DNA of 64,000 nucleotides, from NCBI GenBank assembly GCA_947624385.1, contig CANQJZ010000003.1, forward strand, positions 1 to 64,000, given 5' to 3'. The notes under the pieces are model-generated. The model searched no databases. It saw only the letters and a program-made list of their open reading frames with translations, and was not told the DNA's origin. The DNA is from an uncultured Oscillospiraceae bacterium (GTDB taxonomy: Bacteria; Bacillota; Clostridia; Oscillospirales; Oscillospiraceae). Below are positions 9,048-18,002 of this stretch, piece by piece (positions within the stretch are counted from its first letter, which is position 1; every line of letters begins with the position of its first letter). A program made the position numbers and the translations under genes.

Positions 9048-10282
9048 AAAACCTGCGACGGGCCCTGACGGCCCTTTTGACGCTGGCGCTCGTTTTGGCG
9101 CTGGCCCCGGCGGCCCTGGCGGCGGATGATGCAGAACCGGCCGGCAAAGAGGAAGTGGTTTACATAAATCTTGACCCCACCGGCGCTGTGAGCACGGTGG
9201 ACGTGGTGAACATCTTCGACATGCCCCAGGGGGGCCAACTCGTGGACCACGGGGACTATTCGTCCGTGCGGAACATGACCACCACCGACGAGCTGACTCT
9301 CTCGGACGGGACCGTGACGGCGGAGGTGGGACCGGGGAAGCTCTATTACGAGGGCCGACTGGAAAACGCCTCCATTCCGTGGGACGTGACCATCCGCTAT
9401 TTCCTGGACGGGCAGGAGCTGGACGCCGCCGATCTGGCGGGAGAGAGCGGCGCGCTGGAAATTTGCCTGACGGCGGCGCGGGACCCGGCCTGCGCCGGGA
9501 CGTTTTTCGACGACTACGCCCTGCAGATCTCCTTCACCCTGGACGGGGATAAATGCGACAACATCGCCGCGCCGGGTGCCACCGTGGCCAACGTGGGCGG
9601 GGACAAGCAGCTGACCTACACCGTCCTGCCCGGCATGGGCGCGGACATTTCCTTCACCGCGGACGTGACGGATTTTGCCATGGACCAGATCGCGCTCAAC
9701 GGCGTGCGGCTGGCCCTGGACGTGCCATTGGGGGACAGTCCCATGTCCGGCGGGCTGGACCAGGCGGGCGCGGCCATCCTGGACCTGGACCGGGGGCTAT
9801 TCAGCCTGGAAAACGCCCTGGCGGCCCTGACCGGCCAGTCCGGGGGCCTGACGGACAGTCTGTCGGCGGCGCAAACGGCATTGGATAAACTGGATGAAAA
9901 TGACCCGGCTGCGGCCGAGCTTCGGGCGGCGCTGGACGCTCTGGCCCAGGCATTGGAGGGCTATACCCGGGCCGTGCAGGACGCTTATACTGCCAGCGGC
10001 GAGGTCCGGCAGGACGCGGACTGGCTCACCACCGCCTCGGCGCTGCTGTCGGTGCTGGGCCCGACCATGGGGGAGGACACCGACGGGCTTTCCGACAGGC
10101 TCGCGGGCGTCACCGGCGCCGCCGACCCGCCCACGTCCTTCGCCTCGGCGGAAAACGGGACCGTGGCGTCGGTGCAGTTCGTACTGCGCACCCCGGCCAT
10201 CGAAAAACCCGCCCCGGCAGCGGCGGAACCCACGCCCGCCCCGGAGCAGACCTTCTGGGACAAGCTGGCGGCGTTGTTTTGA
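9044..10282 (+). CDS. secreted protein partnered with MMPL transporter
   Basis: A 412-residue protein with a clear signal peptide (LLTLALVLALAPAALAADD). It then has a beta-rich region with IPWDVTIRYFLDGQELDAADLAGESGALEI, which resembles the outer domains of YhgE/Pip-type proteins. An Ala/Leu/Asp-rich helical stretch (about 235-340) and a Pro/Ala tail ending FWDKLAALF follow. No C-terminal membrane anchor is visible. The ATGA overlap with the transporter gene suggests an extracytoplasmic accessory subunit. I do not recognise a characterised family. Confidence 0.75.
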   Translation: MKNLRRALTALLTLALVLALAPAALAADDAEPAGKEEVVYINLDPTGAVSTVDVVNIFDMPQGGQLVDHGDYSSVRNMTTTDELTLSDGTVTAEVGPGKLYYEGRLENASIPWDVTIRYFLDGQELDAADLAGESGALEICLTAARDPACAGTFFDDYALQISFTLDGDKCDNIAAPGATVANVGGDKQLTYTVLPGMGADISFTADVTDFAMDQIALNGVRLALDVPLGDSPMSGGLDQAGAAILDLDRGLFSLENALAALTGQSGGLTDSLSAAQTALDKLDENDPAAAELRAALDALAQALEGYTRAVQDAYTASGEVRQDADWLTTASALLSVLGPTMGEDTDGLSDRLAGVTGAADPPTSFASAENGTVASVQFVLRTPAIEKPAPAAAEPTPAPEQTFWDKLAALF

Positions 10283-10288
10283 GATTGT

Positions 10289-10428
10289 TCTCTCCCTCCG
10301 CCTCGCTGTCGCTCGGTACCTCCCTCGTCAGAGGGAGGCGGGGGCTTTGCCCCCGATTCGTCCCCGGAGGGGCCGGCCCCCTCTGACGAGGGGGCTGTCA
10401 GCGCCTTTGGCGCTGACTGGGGGAGAGA
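10289..10428. repeat. palindromic two-module repeat, R-L order
   Basis: Same layout as the copy at 2577: TCTCTCCC and GGGAGAGA ends, tips CTCCCTCGTCAGAGGGAG and CCCCCTCTGACGAGGGGG, and a GTCAGCGCCTTTGGCGCTGAC hairpin. Between the modules is a short GGGGGCTTTGCCCCC hairpin. It starts six bases after a stop codon. Confidence 0.85.
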
Positions 10429-10501
10429 AACATAAAAATCCAACGCAGTCCACGGCGGGAGCCGGGGACACCTTTGGCGTGGGCGCTGGTGCACTACTGT
10501 T

Positions 10502-10554
10502 ACAACCCTTCCGTCAGCGCAAAGCGCTGACACCTCCCCTTACACAGGGGAGGC
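10502..10554 (-). repeat. palindromic repeat, single L module
   Basis: An inverted L module: ACAACCCTTCC, a GTCAGCGC-AAAGCGCTGAC hairpin and the tip CTCCCCTTACACAGGGGAG. It stands alone without an R partner of the same class. The 73 bases between it and the previous copy hold nothing I recognise. Confidence 0.75.
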
Positions 10555-10582
10555 TTGCGATATGGAGGCGGCAACCTTTTTG

Positions 10583-10610
10583 AAAGGCCCCTTTACACAA
10601 GGGGGCCTTT
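10583..10610. repeat. repeat tip hairpin
   Basis: AAAGGCCCCTTTACACAAG-type hairpin with AAAGGCCCC and GGGGGCCTTT arms, followed by CCATATGG. The loop sequence matches the tip of the dispersed repeat. It may also act in termination. Confidence 0.6.
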
Positions 10611-10621
10611 CCATATGGAAA

Positions 10622-10646
10622 TCCCCTCCGGTTCACACCGGAGGGG
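10622..10646 (-). terminator. terminator of the acyltransferase gene
   Basis: On the minus strand a 9-bp stem CCCCTCCGG/CCGGAGGGG with a six-base loop is followed by ATTT. It starts about five bases after the stop of the acyltransferase at 10652. Confidence 0.65.
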
Positions 10647-10651
10647 TTATT

Positions 10652-11812
10652 TCACATCTTCCGCAGGCCTAACCGCCGTATCGGCCGCTCCCACAGGTAC
10701 GTCAGCCCCGCGGACAAGAGCACAGCAAAGCCGAAGCACGCCAGCGTGTATAAAAGCTGCCAGGGCTGTTCATAGGCCTGATTGGGAAGCTCCGCCGTGT
10801 AGGGCGGGATGTGCAGGTCCTTCAGCCGCAGCGCCAAAAACTGGTGGGTCATGTAAAAGTTGAAGGAGATGTCCGCCAGAAACCGGGTGACGGGATTGCC
10901 CAGCGCCCGCGCCAGCTTGGTCGGCGCCATACACCCGCACAGCAGAAAGCACCCGCCCAAAAGCCCCAGAGGCAGCCGTCCGTCCATTTGCCCGTGGCGA
11001 ATGGCCTCATAGTCGCCGATGGGCTGGACGTACATGATGACCAGCATGCCGATCAAACACAGCGCCATCCCCACCGGTGCGATAACGCGCCGGTGAGCGT
11101 CCGACGGCATGCCATCCCGTTCCATGCGGGCCAGAATATACGCCGCGCCCATGCCGCAGGCGTACAGGTCCAGCTGGGCGGGGAGCTGGTTGAAGTACAT
11201 GGAGCAGTCGCCCTCCCCATAGACCCATGCCCGGTAGGAAAACGCCAGCGCCACCAGCGCCAGGCACGTGCGCCCGGGCCGCCGGGCGTAGGCCCTGGCG
11301 AGCAGCGGCCATAATAAATAAAACTGCACCTCCACCGCCAGCGTCCACAGCACCCCGGACAGGGGCGTGAGCAGATAGCTGTCGTAAAAGAGCGTGTGGG
11401 TGAAGGTCAGATGGGCCCACAGGTCCTTGGCCATCGCCCACCCGGAGCGGTACAGCCCCTGGGGCAGCGCCCAGATGAGCATTAACATAACAACCAGATA
11501 ATAGGACGGCACGATACGCCAGAACCGCTTGCGGTAAAAGGCCTCCGGCGGTTCGATGGCATCGGCCGGCGTACCCGCTAAAGCCCGCCGCGCCACGGGA
11601 AGCGCCAGCAGAAACCCGGACAGCAGCAGCATCTCGTCCACCATCATGTACCCGTGGCGGACCACGTTCTGCAAGTTTACATAATGATTCCCGATGAAAA
11701 ACCCCGGGTCCAGCCAGCTCTGCTGCCAGATGTGAAACCAGGCCACGATGAAGATGCTGAACACCCGCAGCACGTCCGGCGCGGCCATCCGGCCGGTGGC
11801 TTTACCGCTCAT
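10652..11812 (-). CDS. acyltransferase 3 family membrane protein (OafA/YrhL-type)
   Basis: A 386-residue polytopic membrane protein. The N-terminal DVLRVFSIFIVAWFHIW carries the family Arg and His pair of acyltransferase-3 enzymes, and about ten hydrophobic helices follow. LSGVLWTLAVEVQFYLLWPL is another conserved block. It should O-acylate a cell-surface glycan; the target is unknown. The start overlaps the trmB 3' end by 11 bases, with GGAGG upstream, so it is read in an operon with trmB. Confidence 0.88.
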   Translation of the reverse strand: MSGKATGRMAAPDVLRVFSIFIVAWFHIWQQSWLDPGFFIGNHYVNLQNVVRHGYMMVDEMLLLSGFLLALPVARRALAGTPADAIEPPEAFYRKRFWRIVPSYYLVVMLMLIWALPQGLYRSGWAMAKDLWAHLTFTHTLFYDSYLLTPLSGVLWTLAVEVQFYLLWPLLARAYARRPGRTCLALVALAFSYRAWVYGEGDCSMYFNQLPAQLDLYACGMGAAYILARMERDGMPSDAHRRVIAPVGMALCLIGMLVIMYVQPIGDYEAIRHGQMDGRLPLGLLGGCFLLCGCMAPTKLARALGNPVTRFLADISFNFYMTHQFLALRLKDLHIPPYTAELPNQAYEQPWQLLYTLACFGFAVLLSAGLTYLWERPIRRLGLRKM

Positions 11813-12512
11813 GGGCCGCCTCCAATTCCAATGGCGCGTGCCGCCGCTCCGATTCCGGCAGGGGGGCGTGCTCGGCCTGCGTCTTGACTGCCACGCACCG
11901 GTGGATGGGCACGCCCTGCTCGTAAAATTTGGCCTCGTAGTTGGTCATGACGCCCACGGGCCCATGCTCGTGCAGGTCCCTTGTGACCTCTCGCAGCTCG
12001 TAGCCCAGCGCGGCGAACTGCTCCAGGGACCAGTCGAACAGCCAGGGCTGGTCAGTTTTGTACTCGATACGCCCGCCGATGGGCAGCGCGTCCCAGTACA
12101 TGGCCAGAAATTCCGGCGCGGTGAGCCGGTGCTTGGCCTCCCGCTTTCTGGGCCAGGGGTCCGGGAAGTTGATGTAGATGACCGACACCTCGCCGGGTGC
12201 GAAGATGTCCGGCAGGTTCGCCACGTCCGTGTCGATGAAGCGCACGTTTTCGATCTGCTCGGCGCACACCCGCTCCATGGCGGTCACCATGGCGTTTGGC
12301 ACCTTTTCCAGCGCCACCAGCAGCGCCTCCGGCGTTTGCTTTGCCACCCCGGCGGTGAACGCGCCCTTGCCGCAGCCCATCTCGGCCCGTATTTCACGGC
12401 AGCCGGGCAGAAGCTGGGCCCACCGGCCCTTTAAGGCCGCCGGGTCGAACACCTGCACCGCCGCGCATTTTTCCATCCGGGGGATGAGGTTTTTCTTATT
12501 TCGCATCCGCAT
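11802..12512 (-). CDS. trmB: tRNA (guanine-N7-)-methyltransferase
   Basis: A 236-residue SAM-dependent enzyme making m7G46 in tRNA. Motifs are AEMGCGKGAF (SAM binding), INFPDPWPRKREAKHRL (the family signature DPWPK-KRH) and the tRNA-binding TNYEAKF. I chose the ATG at 12512 (MRMRNKKNL) because GGAGGA lies 8 bases upstream; the longer frame to 12575 would run into the promoter. Downstream acyltransferase overlaps it. Confidence 0.95.
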   Translation of the reverse strand: MRMRNKKNLIPRMEKCAAVQVFDPAALKGRWAQLLPGCREIRAEMGCGKGAFTAGVAKQTPEALLVALEKVPNAMVTAMERVCAEQIENVRFIDTDVANLPDIFAPGEVSVIYINFPDPWPRKREAKHRLTAPEFLAMYWDALPIGGRIEYKTDQPWLFDWSLEQFAALGYELREVTRDLHEHGPVGVMTNYEAKFYEQGVPIHRCVAVKTQAEHAPLPESERRHAPLELEAAHER

Positions 12513-12542
12513 AAGGCTGGTCCTCCAAAGCGTGGTAGGTGC

Positions 12543-12571
12543 ATTATAAGCCGCCGCCGCCGGATTTGCAA
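12543..12571 (-). promoter_or_regulatory. trmB promoter
   Basis: On the minus strand TTGCAA, a 17-base spacer and a perfect TATAAT (12543-12548) lie about 31 bases before the chosen trmB start. Confidence 0.75.
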
Positions 12572-12594
12572 GCATAGCCGGGACGCGGCAATTG

Positions 12595-12624
12595 TTGACA
12601 GATGAAAATCGGCGGGGTTATAAT
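12595..12624 (+). promoter_or_regulatory. promoter of the Fn3 protein gene
   Basis: TTGACA (12595-12600), an 18-base spacer and TATAAT (12619-12624), both perfect hexamers, 39 bases before the ATG. It is back-to-back with the trmB promoter. Confidence 0.85.
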
Positions 12625-12662
12625 CATTTAATAAAAGTATCTGTGCGGGAGGTCGTGCCACG

Positions 12663-14573
12663 ATGAAACGGATATTGAGCCTTGTTTTGGCGATGCTGAC
12701 GGTGCTGACGCTGTGCGTCCCCGCCTTGGCGGAGGAAGAACCGGAGGTCGCGGTCGAGCCGGAAGCGACAATTGAGCCGGAAGTCACAGTCGAACCGGAG
12801 GCCACGGCGGAACCGGAAGTCGCAGTCGAGCCAGAAGTCACGGAAGCACCGGCGGAACCGGAGGTCACGGAAGGACCGGAAGCGGCGGCAGAACCGGAAA
12901 CGGCCCTGACCGTGGCGGACCATGTATATCTCTATGCCAGCAACCAGATCGACGGCCTGAAGCTTTACTGGGACCCGATACAGGATGCGGTGCTGTACCG
13001 GCTGTACTGGAAGCAGGCTTACGGCGGGACCTGGGCGTTGCTGGCGGAGACGGCGGGTACCGAATATCTCTGGGCCGAGGCCGTCGGCGGCGTGACCTGC
13101 GACTTCGCGCTGGAGTATGTGACCGGCGACGGCACCGTCCATGCGTACAACGCAAACGGCGACCGGCAGACGGTCTATATGGCCCAGCCGGGCAACGTCG
13201 CCGTGACCCGCGATGACGGCGGCATCACGGTCACCTGGGACCCGGTACCCGGCGCCAGAAGCTACGACGTGTTTTACCGGCGGGGGACTGACAGCGACTG
13301 GACCCAGATCCGGCCCAATCGGTTTTCCCAGTATTACACGGTCCGGGACGCCACCAGCTATACCTGGTCCTATTCGGCCTACAGCGGCCCGTCCGCCGAC
13401 ACGGTCTACTATTTCACCGTCCGGGCCAATGAGGGCACCACGTACAGCATCATCGAGAGCCAGAGCACCTACGACCAGACGGGGGTCCTCTCGCCCATTT
13501 CGGGCGCGCCGAAGATCTCCTCGGTGAAGAACGAGGGGAACCACATCCGGGTAGAGTGGCAGGCCGTTCCCGGCGCGCCCCTGTACCGTGTCTTTTACAG
13601 GACCGGCGGCGGGAACTGGAAGAGGCTGAAGGACACGGCGGAGACCTCCTATACCTGCCAAAAGCCCGTCAGCGGCAGGAGCTATACCTTCACGGTCCGG
13701 GTCCTGACCGCCGACGGACAATACGCCAGCGCCTATGACAAAACCGGTAAGACCATCACCCACACCCACATGCCGAAGATATCAAAGGCGGCGTGGAGCG
13801 GCAAGAACGTGCAGCTGACCTGGGCCAAGGTGTCCGGCGCGGTCCGGTACCGGGTGTTTTACCGCATCGGCGACGGGGCATGGAAACGGGTGGGGGACAC
13901 CACAAAGACAAGCTGCACCTGGACCAAGGCCAAGAGCAATACGGTCTATTCTTTCACGGTCCGGTGCGTGGACAAGGCCGGCGAGAAATATGTGAGCGAC
14001 TACGACAGCACGGGCAAGCTGCTGGCGGCCGCCGAGGGACCCAGGCTGACCGGCGTCAAGAACGTGACGAACGGCGTGACGATCTCCTGGAAGGCGATGT
14101 CAGGGGCGGCCCAGTACCGGGTGTTCTATAAGACGGGCAGCGGGAACTGGAAGCGGCTGGGCGACACCTCGTCCACCAGCTTTACCTGGCGCGGCGGAAA
14201 GAGCGGGACCACATACGCCTTCACGGTCCGGTGCATATCAGCCGACGGAAAGAGCTATACCAGCGCCTACGACAAGACGGGCGTGACCATCACGTACAAG
14301 CCTGTCAGTTCCAGTTCGTCCGGGTCCGGCGGCAGCTCCGGGTCCTCCGGCGGAAGCGGCGGCGGCAGCTCATCCTCCGACAGGGGCAAGACATGCTGGC
14401 GCTGCGGCGGCAGCGGGCAGCGGGACTGCGGTGTCTGCGGCGGCAGCGGCTATGTGACCAACTACGGCTCCGCGATCGGCGGAAGCTGGCATGAGAGAAA
14501 GCCCTGCCCCAGCGTCACCTGTCACGGCGGCAAGGTGACCTGCTCGACCTGCGGCGGCGACGGCATCATCTGA
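12663..14573 (+). CDS. secreted fibronectin-III repeat protein with C-terminal DnaJ-type zinc finger
   Basis: A 636-residue protein with signal peptide (LAMLTVLTLCVPALAEEE) and a short repeat zone of EPEV/EPEAT units (about residues 25-80). Five Fn3-like units follow, each around VSGAVRYRVFYRIGDGAWKR and YSFTVRCV. Then come a Ser/Gly linker (about 545-575) and a Cys-rich tail with CWRCGGSG, CGVCGGSG, a degenerate TCHGGK and CSTCGGDG. The tail matches the CxxCxGxG repeats of DnaJ zinc-finger domains, which is odd for an exported protein. No sortase signal is present. Strong promoter and GGGAGGT site upstream. Confidence 0.85.
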   Translation: MKRILSLVLAMLTVLTLCVPALAEEEPEVAVEPEATIEPEVTVEPEATAEPEVAVEPEVTEAPAEPEVTEGPEAAAEPETALTVADHVYLYASNQIDGLKLYWDPIQDAVLYRLYWKQAYGGTWALLAETAGTEYLWAEAVGGVTCDFALEYVTGDGTVHAYNANGDRQTVYMAQPGNVAVTRDDGGITVTWDPVPGARSYDVFYRRGTDSDWTQIRPNRFSQYYTVRDATSYTWSYSAYSGPSADTVYYFTVRANEGTTYSIIESQSTYDQTGVLSPISGAPKISSVKNEGNHIRVEWQAVPGAPLYRVFYRTGGGNWKRLKDTAETSYTCQKPVSGRSYTFTVRVLTADGQYASAYDKTGKTITHTHMPKISKAAWSGKNVQLTWAKVSGAVRYRVFYRIGDGAWKRVGDTTKTSCTWTKAKSNTVYSFTVRCVDKAGEKYVSDYDSTGKLLAAAEGPRLTGVKNVTNGVTISWKAMSGAAQYRVFYKTGSGNWKRLGDTSSTSFTWRGGKSGTTYAFTVRCISADGKSYTSAYDKTGVTITYKPVSSSSSGSGGSSGSSGGSGGGSSSSDRGKTCWRCGGSGQRDCGVCGGSGYVTNYGSAIGGSWHERKPCPSVTCHGGKVTCSTCGGDGII

Positions 14574-14590
14574 ATCGACCGACGGTTTCG

Positions 14591-14624
14591 GGGACGCGCT
14601 TCGGCGCGTCCCTATTTATTTTTT
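14591..14624 (+). terminator. intrinsic terminator with UUCG loop
   Basis: A 9-bp stem GGGACGCGC/GCGCGTCCC closed by a TTCG tetraloop and followed by TATTTATTTTTTT. It ends the Fn3 gene transcript. Confidence 0.9.
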
Positions 14625-14711
14625 TCCAAAAACTTCATCATTCGGTCACAAAAGCCTTGCGGCGCGGGTGTACAATAGACGAGCATCTTTCAAGGACAAG
14701 GAGGCGGCTTT

Positions 14712-15698
14712 ATGATCGAGGTGAGCCACCTTACAAAGCGATACGGCAGCCGCACGGCGGTGGAGGACCTGACCTTCACGGTGGAAAGCGGCGTGGTCTA
14801 CGGCTTTCTGGGCCCCAACGGGGCCGGGAAGAGCACCACCATGAACATTCTGGCCGGGTGTCTGGCCGCCACGGAGGGCAAGGTCACCATCGACGGCTAT
14901 GACATCTTTGACCAGCCGGTGAAGGCCAAAGCCCGGGTGGGCTATCTGCCCGAGCAGCCGCCGCTGTACACGGGCATGACGGTCCGGGAGTACCTGGCCT
15001 TCGTGGCCCGGGCCAAGGGCGTGAAGATACCGGCGCTGGACGCGGAGCTGGACCGGGTGCTGGACGTGACCGGCACGGTCGAGGTGGCGGACCGGCTCAT
15101 CCGCAACCTGTCCAAGGGCTTCCGCCAGCGGGTGGGCATCGCCCAGGCTTTGCTGGCCGACCCGTCGGTGGTCATTCTGGACGAGCCCACGGTGGGGCTG
15201 GACCCTCTGCAGATCGTGGAGATACGCCAGCTCATCCGCTCCCTGGGCAGGGACCGGACGGTGATCTTGTCCACCCATATCCTGAGCGAGGTGCAGACGG
15301 TCTGCGATAAGGTCCTGATGATACACAAGGGCCATTTGGTCGCCGGCGGCACCCCGGCGGAGCTGGAGGAACGCTTTGCCGGCCGTGCGACCTATCACAT
15401 CACGGCCAAGGCCGGCCTTGCCGAGGCCAGGGAGGCGCTGGAGCCGGTACCCGGCGTGCTGGATATCCAGGCCCACGAGGACGACGCCGGCCGGTGTCGG
15501 CTGGAGGTGTCCGTGGCCGGCGAGGCGCAGGACATGGACGAAAGGCTCAGCTTTGCCCTCAGCGACAGGCGCATCCCGGTGCTGCGCCTGGAGCGGGAGC
15601 AGGCCAGTTTGGAGGACGTGTTTTTGGCCCTTACTCAGGAGGCGGATGCTCCCAACGAGACGGCGAAAGGAGGCAGGCGGCATGACGGCCATCTATGA
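14712..15698 (+). CDS. ABC transporter ATP-binding protein (GldA-like)
   Basis: A 328-residue ATPase with Walker A GPNGAGKST, signature LSKGFRQRVGIAQAL, Walker B VVILDEPTVGLDP and H-loop STHIL. The last ~90 residues form the extra C-terminal domain common in GldA/CcmA-like subunits. It is first in a four-gene run (ATPase, permease, GldG-like, DUF4340) with overlapping or near-overlapping ends, so the products should form one complex. AAGGAGG precedes the ATG. Confidence 0.93.
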   Translation: MIEVSHLTKRYGSRTAVEDLTFTVESGVVYGFLGPNGAGKSTTMNILAGCLAATEGKVTIDGYDIFDQPVKAKARVGYLPEQPPLYTGMTVREYLAFVARAKGVKIPALDAELDRVLDVTGTVEVADRLIRNLSKGFRQRVGIAQALLADPSVVILDEPTVGLDPLQIVEIRQLIRSLGRDRTVILSTHILSEVQTVCDKVLMIHKGHLVAGGTPAELEERFAGRATYHITAKAGLAEAREALEPVPGVLDIQAHEDDAGRCRLEVSVAGEAQDMDERLSFALSDRRIPVLRLEREQASLEDVFLALTQEADAPNETAKGGRRHDGHL

Positions 15699-16554
15699 AA
15701 AGGAGCTGGACAGCCAGCTGAACGGCCTGACCGGCTATGTATACGGGGCGTTGATGCTCCTGTTTGGGGGCATTTACGTCATGGCCATCCACCTGCAGGG
15801 GTCCATCGACTTCACCACCGTTCTGGGCAGTCTCACGTTCATCTACCTGCCCGGTATCCCGCTGCTGACCATGCGCTCCGTGGCGGAGGAACGGCACCAG
15901 AAGACGGACCAGCTTCTCTACAGCCTGCCTATGAGCATGACGAAGATCGTGCTGGGCAAGTATTTCGCTCTGGTGACGGTGATGGCCATGCCCCTGGCGG
16001 TGCTGAGCCTGTATCCGCCCATCGTGAACGGTCTGGCGACCAGCGGCGCTATCCCCCTGAAGGCCGCTTACGGGGCCGTGGTGGGCTTTTTCTTTCTGGG
16101 CTGCGCGCTGGCGGCCGTCGGGCTTTTTATATCCAGCCTGATGGAGAGTGTGGGCCTCGCGGCCGGGGCGTGCTTTCTGGTGATGCTGCTGCTCTATTTC
16201 CTCTCGCCCCTGACCAGCTACGTCTCGACCTCGGCCCTGACCAGCTTCATCGGCTTTGCCGTTCTGGTGCTGCTTCTGGGCGTGATACTCTGGCGCATGA
16301 CGAAAAACGGGGCCTTCGCCCTGGTGTTCTCCCTGGCGCTGGAAGGGGGGCTGGGGGCATGCTACGCCCTGTGGCCCGGAAAATTCGGCGGGCTTTTTGC
16401 CGACGTGCTGGGCCAGCTGGCCGTTTTCGACAGATTCGACAGCTTCACCTATGATATATTCGACATACGCTCGCTGGTCTACTATGTCACCGTGGCGGCC
16501 GTGTTCGTCTTTTTAACGGTCCAGTCCATGGAGCGCAGGAGGTGGGCCGCATGA
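15682..16554 (+). CDS. ABC-2 type permease subunit
   Basis: A 290-residue membrane protein starting MTAIYEKELDSQLNGLTGYV, with six predicted helices and VAEERHQKTDQLLYSLPMS after the second helix, the usual GldF/ABC-2 pattern. The ATG at 15682 has AAAGGAGG upstream and lies inside the end of the ATPase gene (17-base overlap). It should be the channel partner of the preceding ATPase. Confidence 0.9.
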   Translation: MTAIYEKELDSQLNGLTGYVYGALMLLFGGIYVMAIHLQGSIDFTTVLGSLTFIYLPGIPLLTMRSVAEERHQKTDQLLYSLPMSMTKIVLGKYFALVTVMAMPLAVLSLYPPIVNGLATSGAIPLKAAYGAVVGFFFLGCALAAVGLFISSLMESVGLAAGACFLVMLLLYFLSPLTSYVSTSALTSFIGFAVLVLLLGVILWRMTKNGAFALVFSLALEGGLGACYALWPGKFGGLFADVLGQLAVFDRFDSFTYDIFDIRSLVYYVTVAAVFVFLTVQSMERRRWAA

Positions 16555-18002
16555 AAAACCTTCTGCAAAAGCTGAAAAACTCGTTCCGGACCCGCCCCTG
16601 GCGTGCGGGAGCATACAGCGTGTTCGCCGCGCTTTTGGTGATCGCCATGGCCGTGGTGGCGAACCTGGCGGTGAACGCCCTGCCGGCGTCGGTGACCCAG
16701 CTTGACTGGACGGCCAACAAACTCTATTCCATCTCCCAGGGCACGGAGCAGATATTGGCCACCCTGGACAAGGACGTGGACGTCTATTGGCTCGTCGAGG
16801 AAGGCCACGAGAACAACACCATGGAGCAGGTGCTTGGCAAGTACGGCGAATTTGACCGGGTGACCGTGACCAAGGTGGACCCGGTGCGCTACCCCAGCTT
16901 TGCCGCGGACTACACCGACCAGACCGTGGAGAGCAACAGCCTTGCGGTGGTCTGTGGGGACAGGAGCCTGTACATACCCTATTCCGACGTGTGGACCTAT
17001 TCTGATTATGAGATGTACGCCTACTACCTGCAATATTACCAGCAGGAGTACCTGGACGTGTTCACCGGCGAGGAAAAGCTGACGGCGGCGATCCTGTCCG
17101 TGACAAGCGACGACCAGCCGGTGCTGTACACCCTGACCGGCCACGGCGAGACAGGCGTGTCCGACGAGGTCCTGTCGGCCATCGAGCTGGAAAATGTCCG
17201 GACTCAGGAGCTCAATCTGGTCTCGGCTGAGGCCGTACCGGAGGACTGCGCGGTGCTGGCCATTTTTGCCCCGGCGCGGGACATCACCGCCCGGGAGCTG
17301 GGGCTTTTGGAGGACTACGCCGACCAAGGCGGCCAGTTCCTGGTGACCACCGCCTACACCTCCGACGAAATGCCCAACTTTACATCGCTGCTGGCGGACT
17401 TTGGCCTGGACTATCTGGGCGGCTACGTGATGGAGACCGACAGCCGGTACTATAGCTATGGCTACATCGACCTGGTTCTGCCCACCATCAACCGGCACGA
17501 TATCACCGCCCCTCTGCTGGACGGGCAGGGCCTGACCGTCGCCATGCCGGACAGTCAGGCGCTGCTGGCCTCCGATGACAGCCCCGCCGCGGTGACGGCC
17601 CTGCTGACCAGCTCGGACACCAGCTACCTCAAGCTGGACGTGGAGGGCGTGGACAGCTACGAAAAGGCGGACGGGGACAGGACCGGCCCGTTCCTGCTGG
17701 GCGCGGCGTCGGAAAACGCCGACACAGGCGCCCGCCTGGTGATATTTTCCTCCAGCCGGTTCATGGAATCGGACTTCAACGACCTTGTGGCCGGGGCCGA
17801 CCGCGATCTGTTTTTGAACGGCATCGGCTGGCTGAGCCGGCAGGAGCAGAGTATCTCCATCCACCCCAAGACACTGACGGGGGAGTACCTGACCTTCACG
17901 GACAGCGCCGCGGGCGTGTTGAAGGTGGCGATGGCGATCGTGGTCCCGGTGCTGTTTTTGGCGGCGGGCGTTGGGATATTCATTAGAAGGAGGCGGCGCT
18001 GA
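16551..18002 (+). CDS. GldG-family ABC-associated protein
   Basis: A 483-residue protein with an N-terminal helix (VFAALLVIAMAVVANLAVNAL), a large extracytoplasmic domain (LTGHGETGVSDEVLSAIE is typical of GldG/DUF4350-like domains) and a C-terminal helix before RRRRR. The ATG at 16551 has AGGAGGTG 8 bases upstream and overlaps the permease stop by 4 bases. In gliding bacteria GldG partners GldA/F; in Firmicutes the role is unknown. Confidence 0.85.
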   Translation: MKNLLQKLKNSFRTRPWRAGAYSVFAALLVIAMAVVANLAVNALPASVTQLDWTANKLYSISQGTEQILATLDKDVDVYWLVEEGHENNTMEQVLGKYGEFDRVTVTKVDPVRYPSFAADYTDQTVESNSLAVVCGDRSLYIPYSDVWTYSDYEMYAYYLQYYQQEYLDVFTGEEKLTAAILSVTSDDQPVLYTLTGHGETGVSDEVLSAIELENVRTQELNLVSAEAVPEDCAVLAIFAPARDITARELGLLEDYADQGGQFLVTTAYTSDEMPNFTSLLADFGLDYLGGYVMETDSRYYSYGYIDLVLPTINRHDITAPLLDGQGLTVAMPDSQALLASDDSPAAVTALLTSSDTSYLKLDVEGVDSYEKADGDRTGPFLLGAASENADTGARLVIFSSSRFMESDFNDLVAGADRDLFLNGIGWLSRQEQSISIHPKTLTGEYLTFTDSAAGVLKVAMAIVVPVLFLAAGVGIFIRRRRR

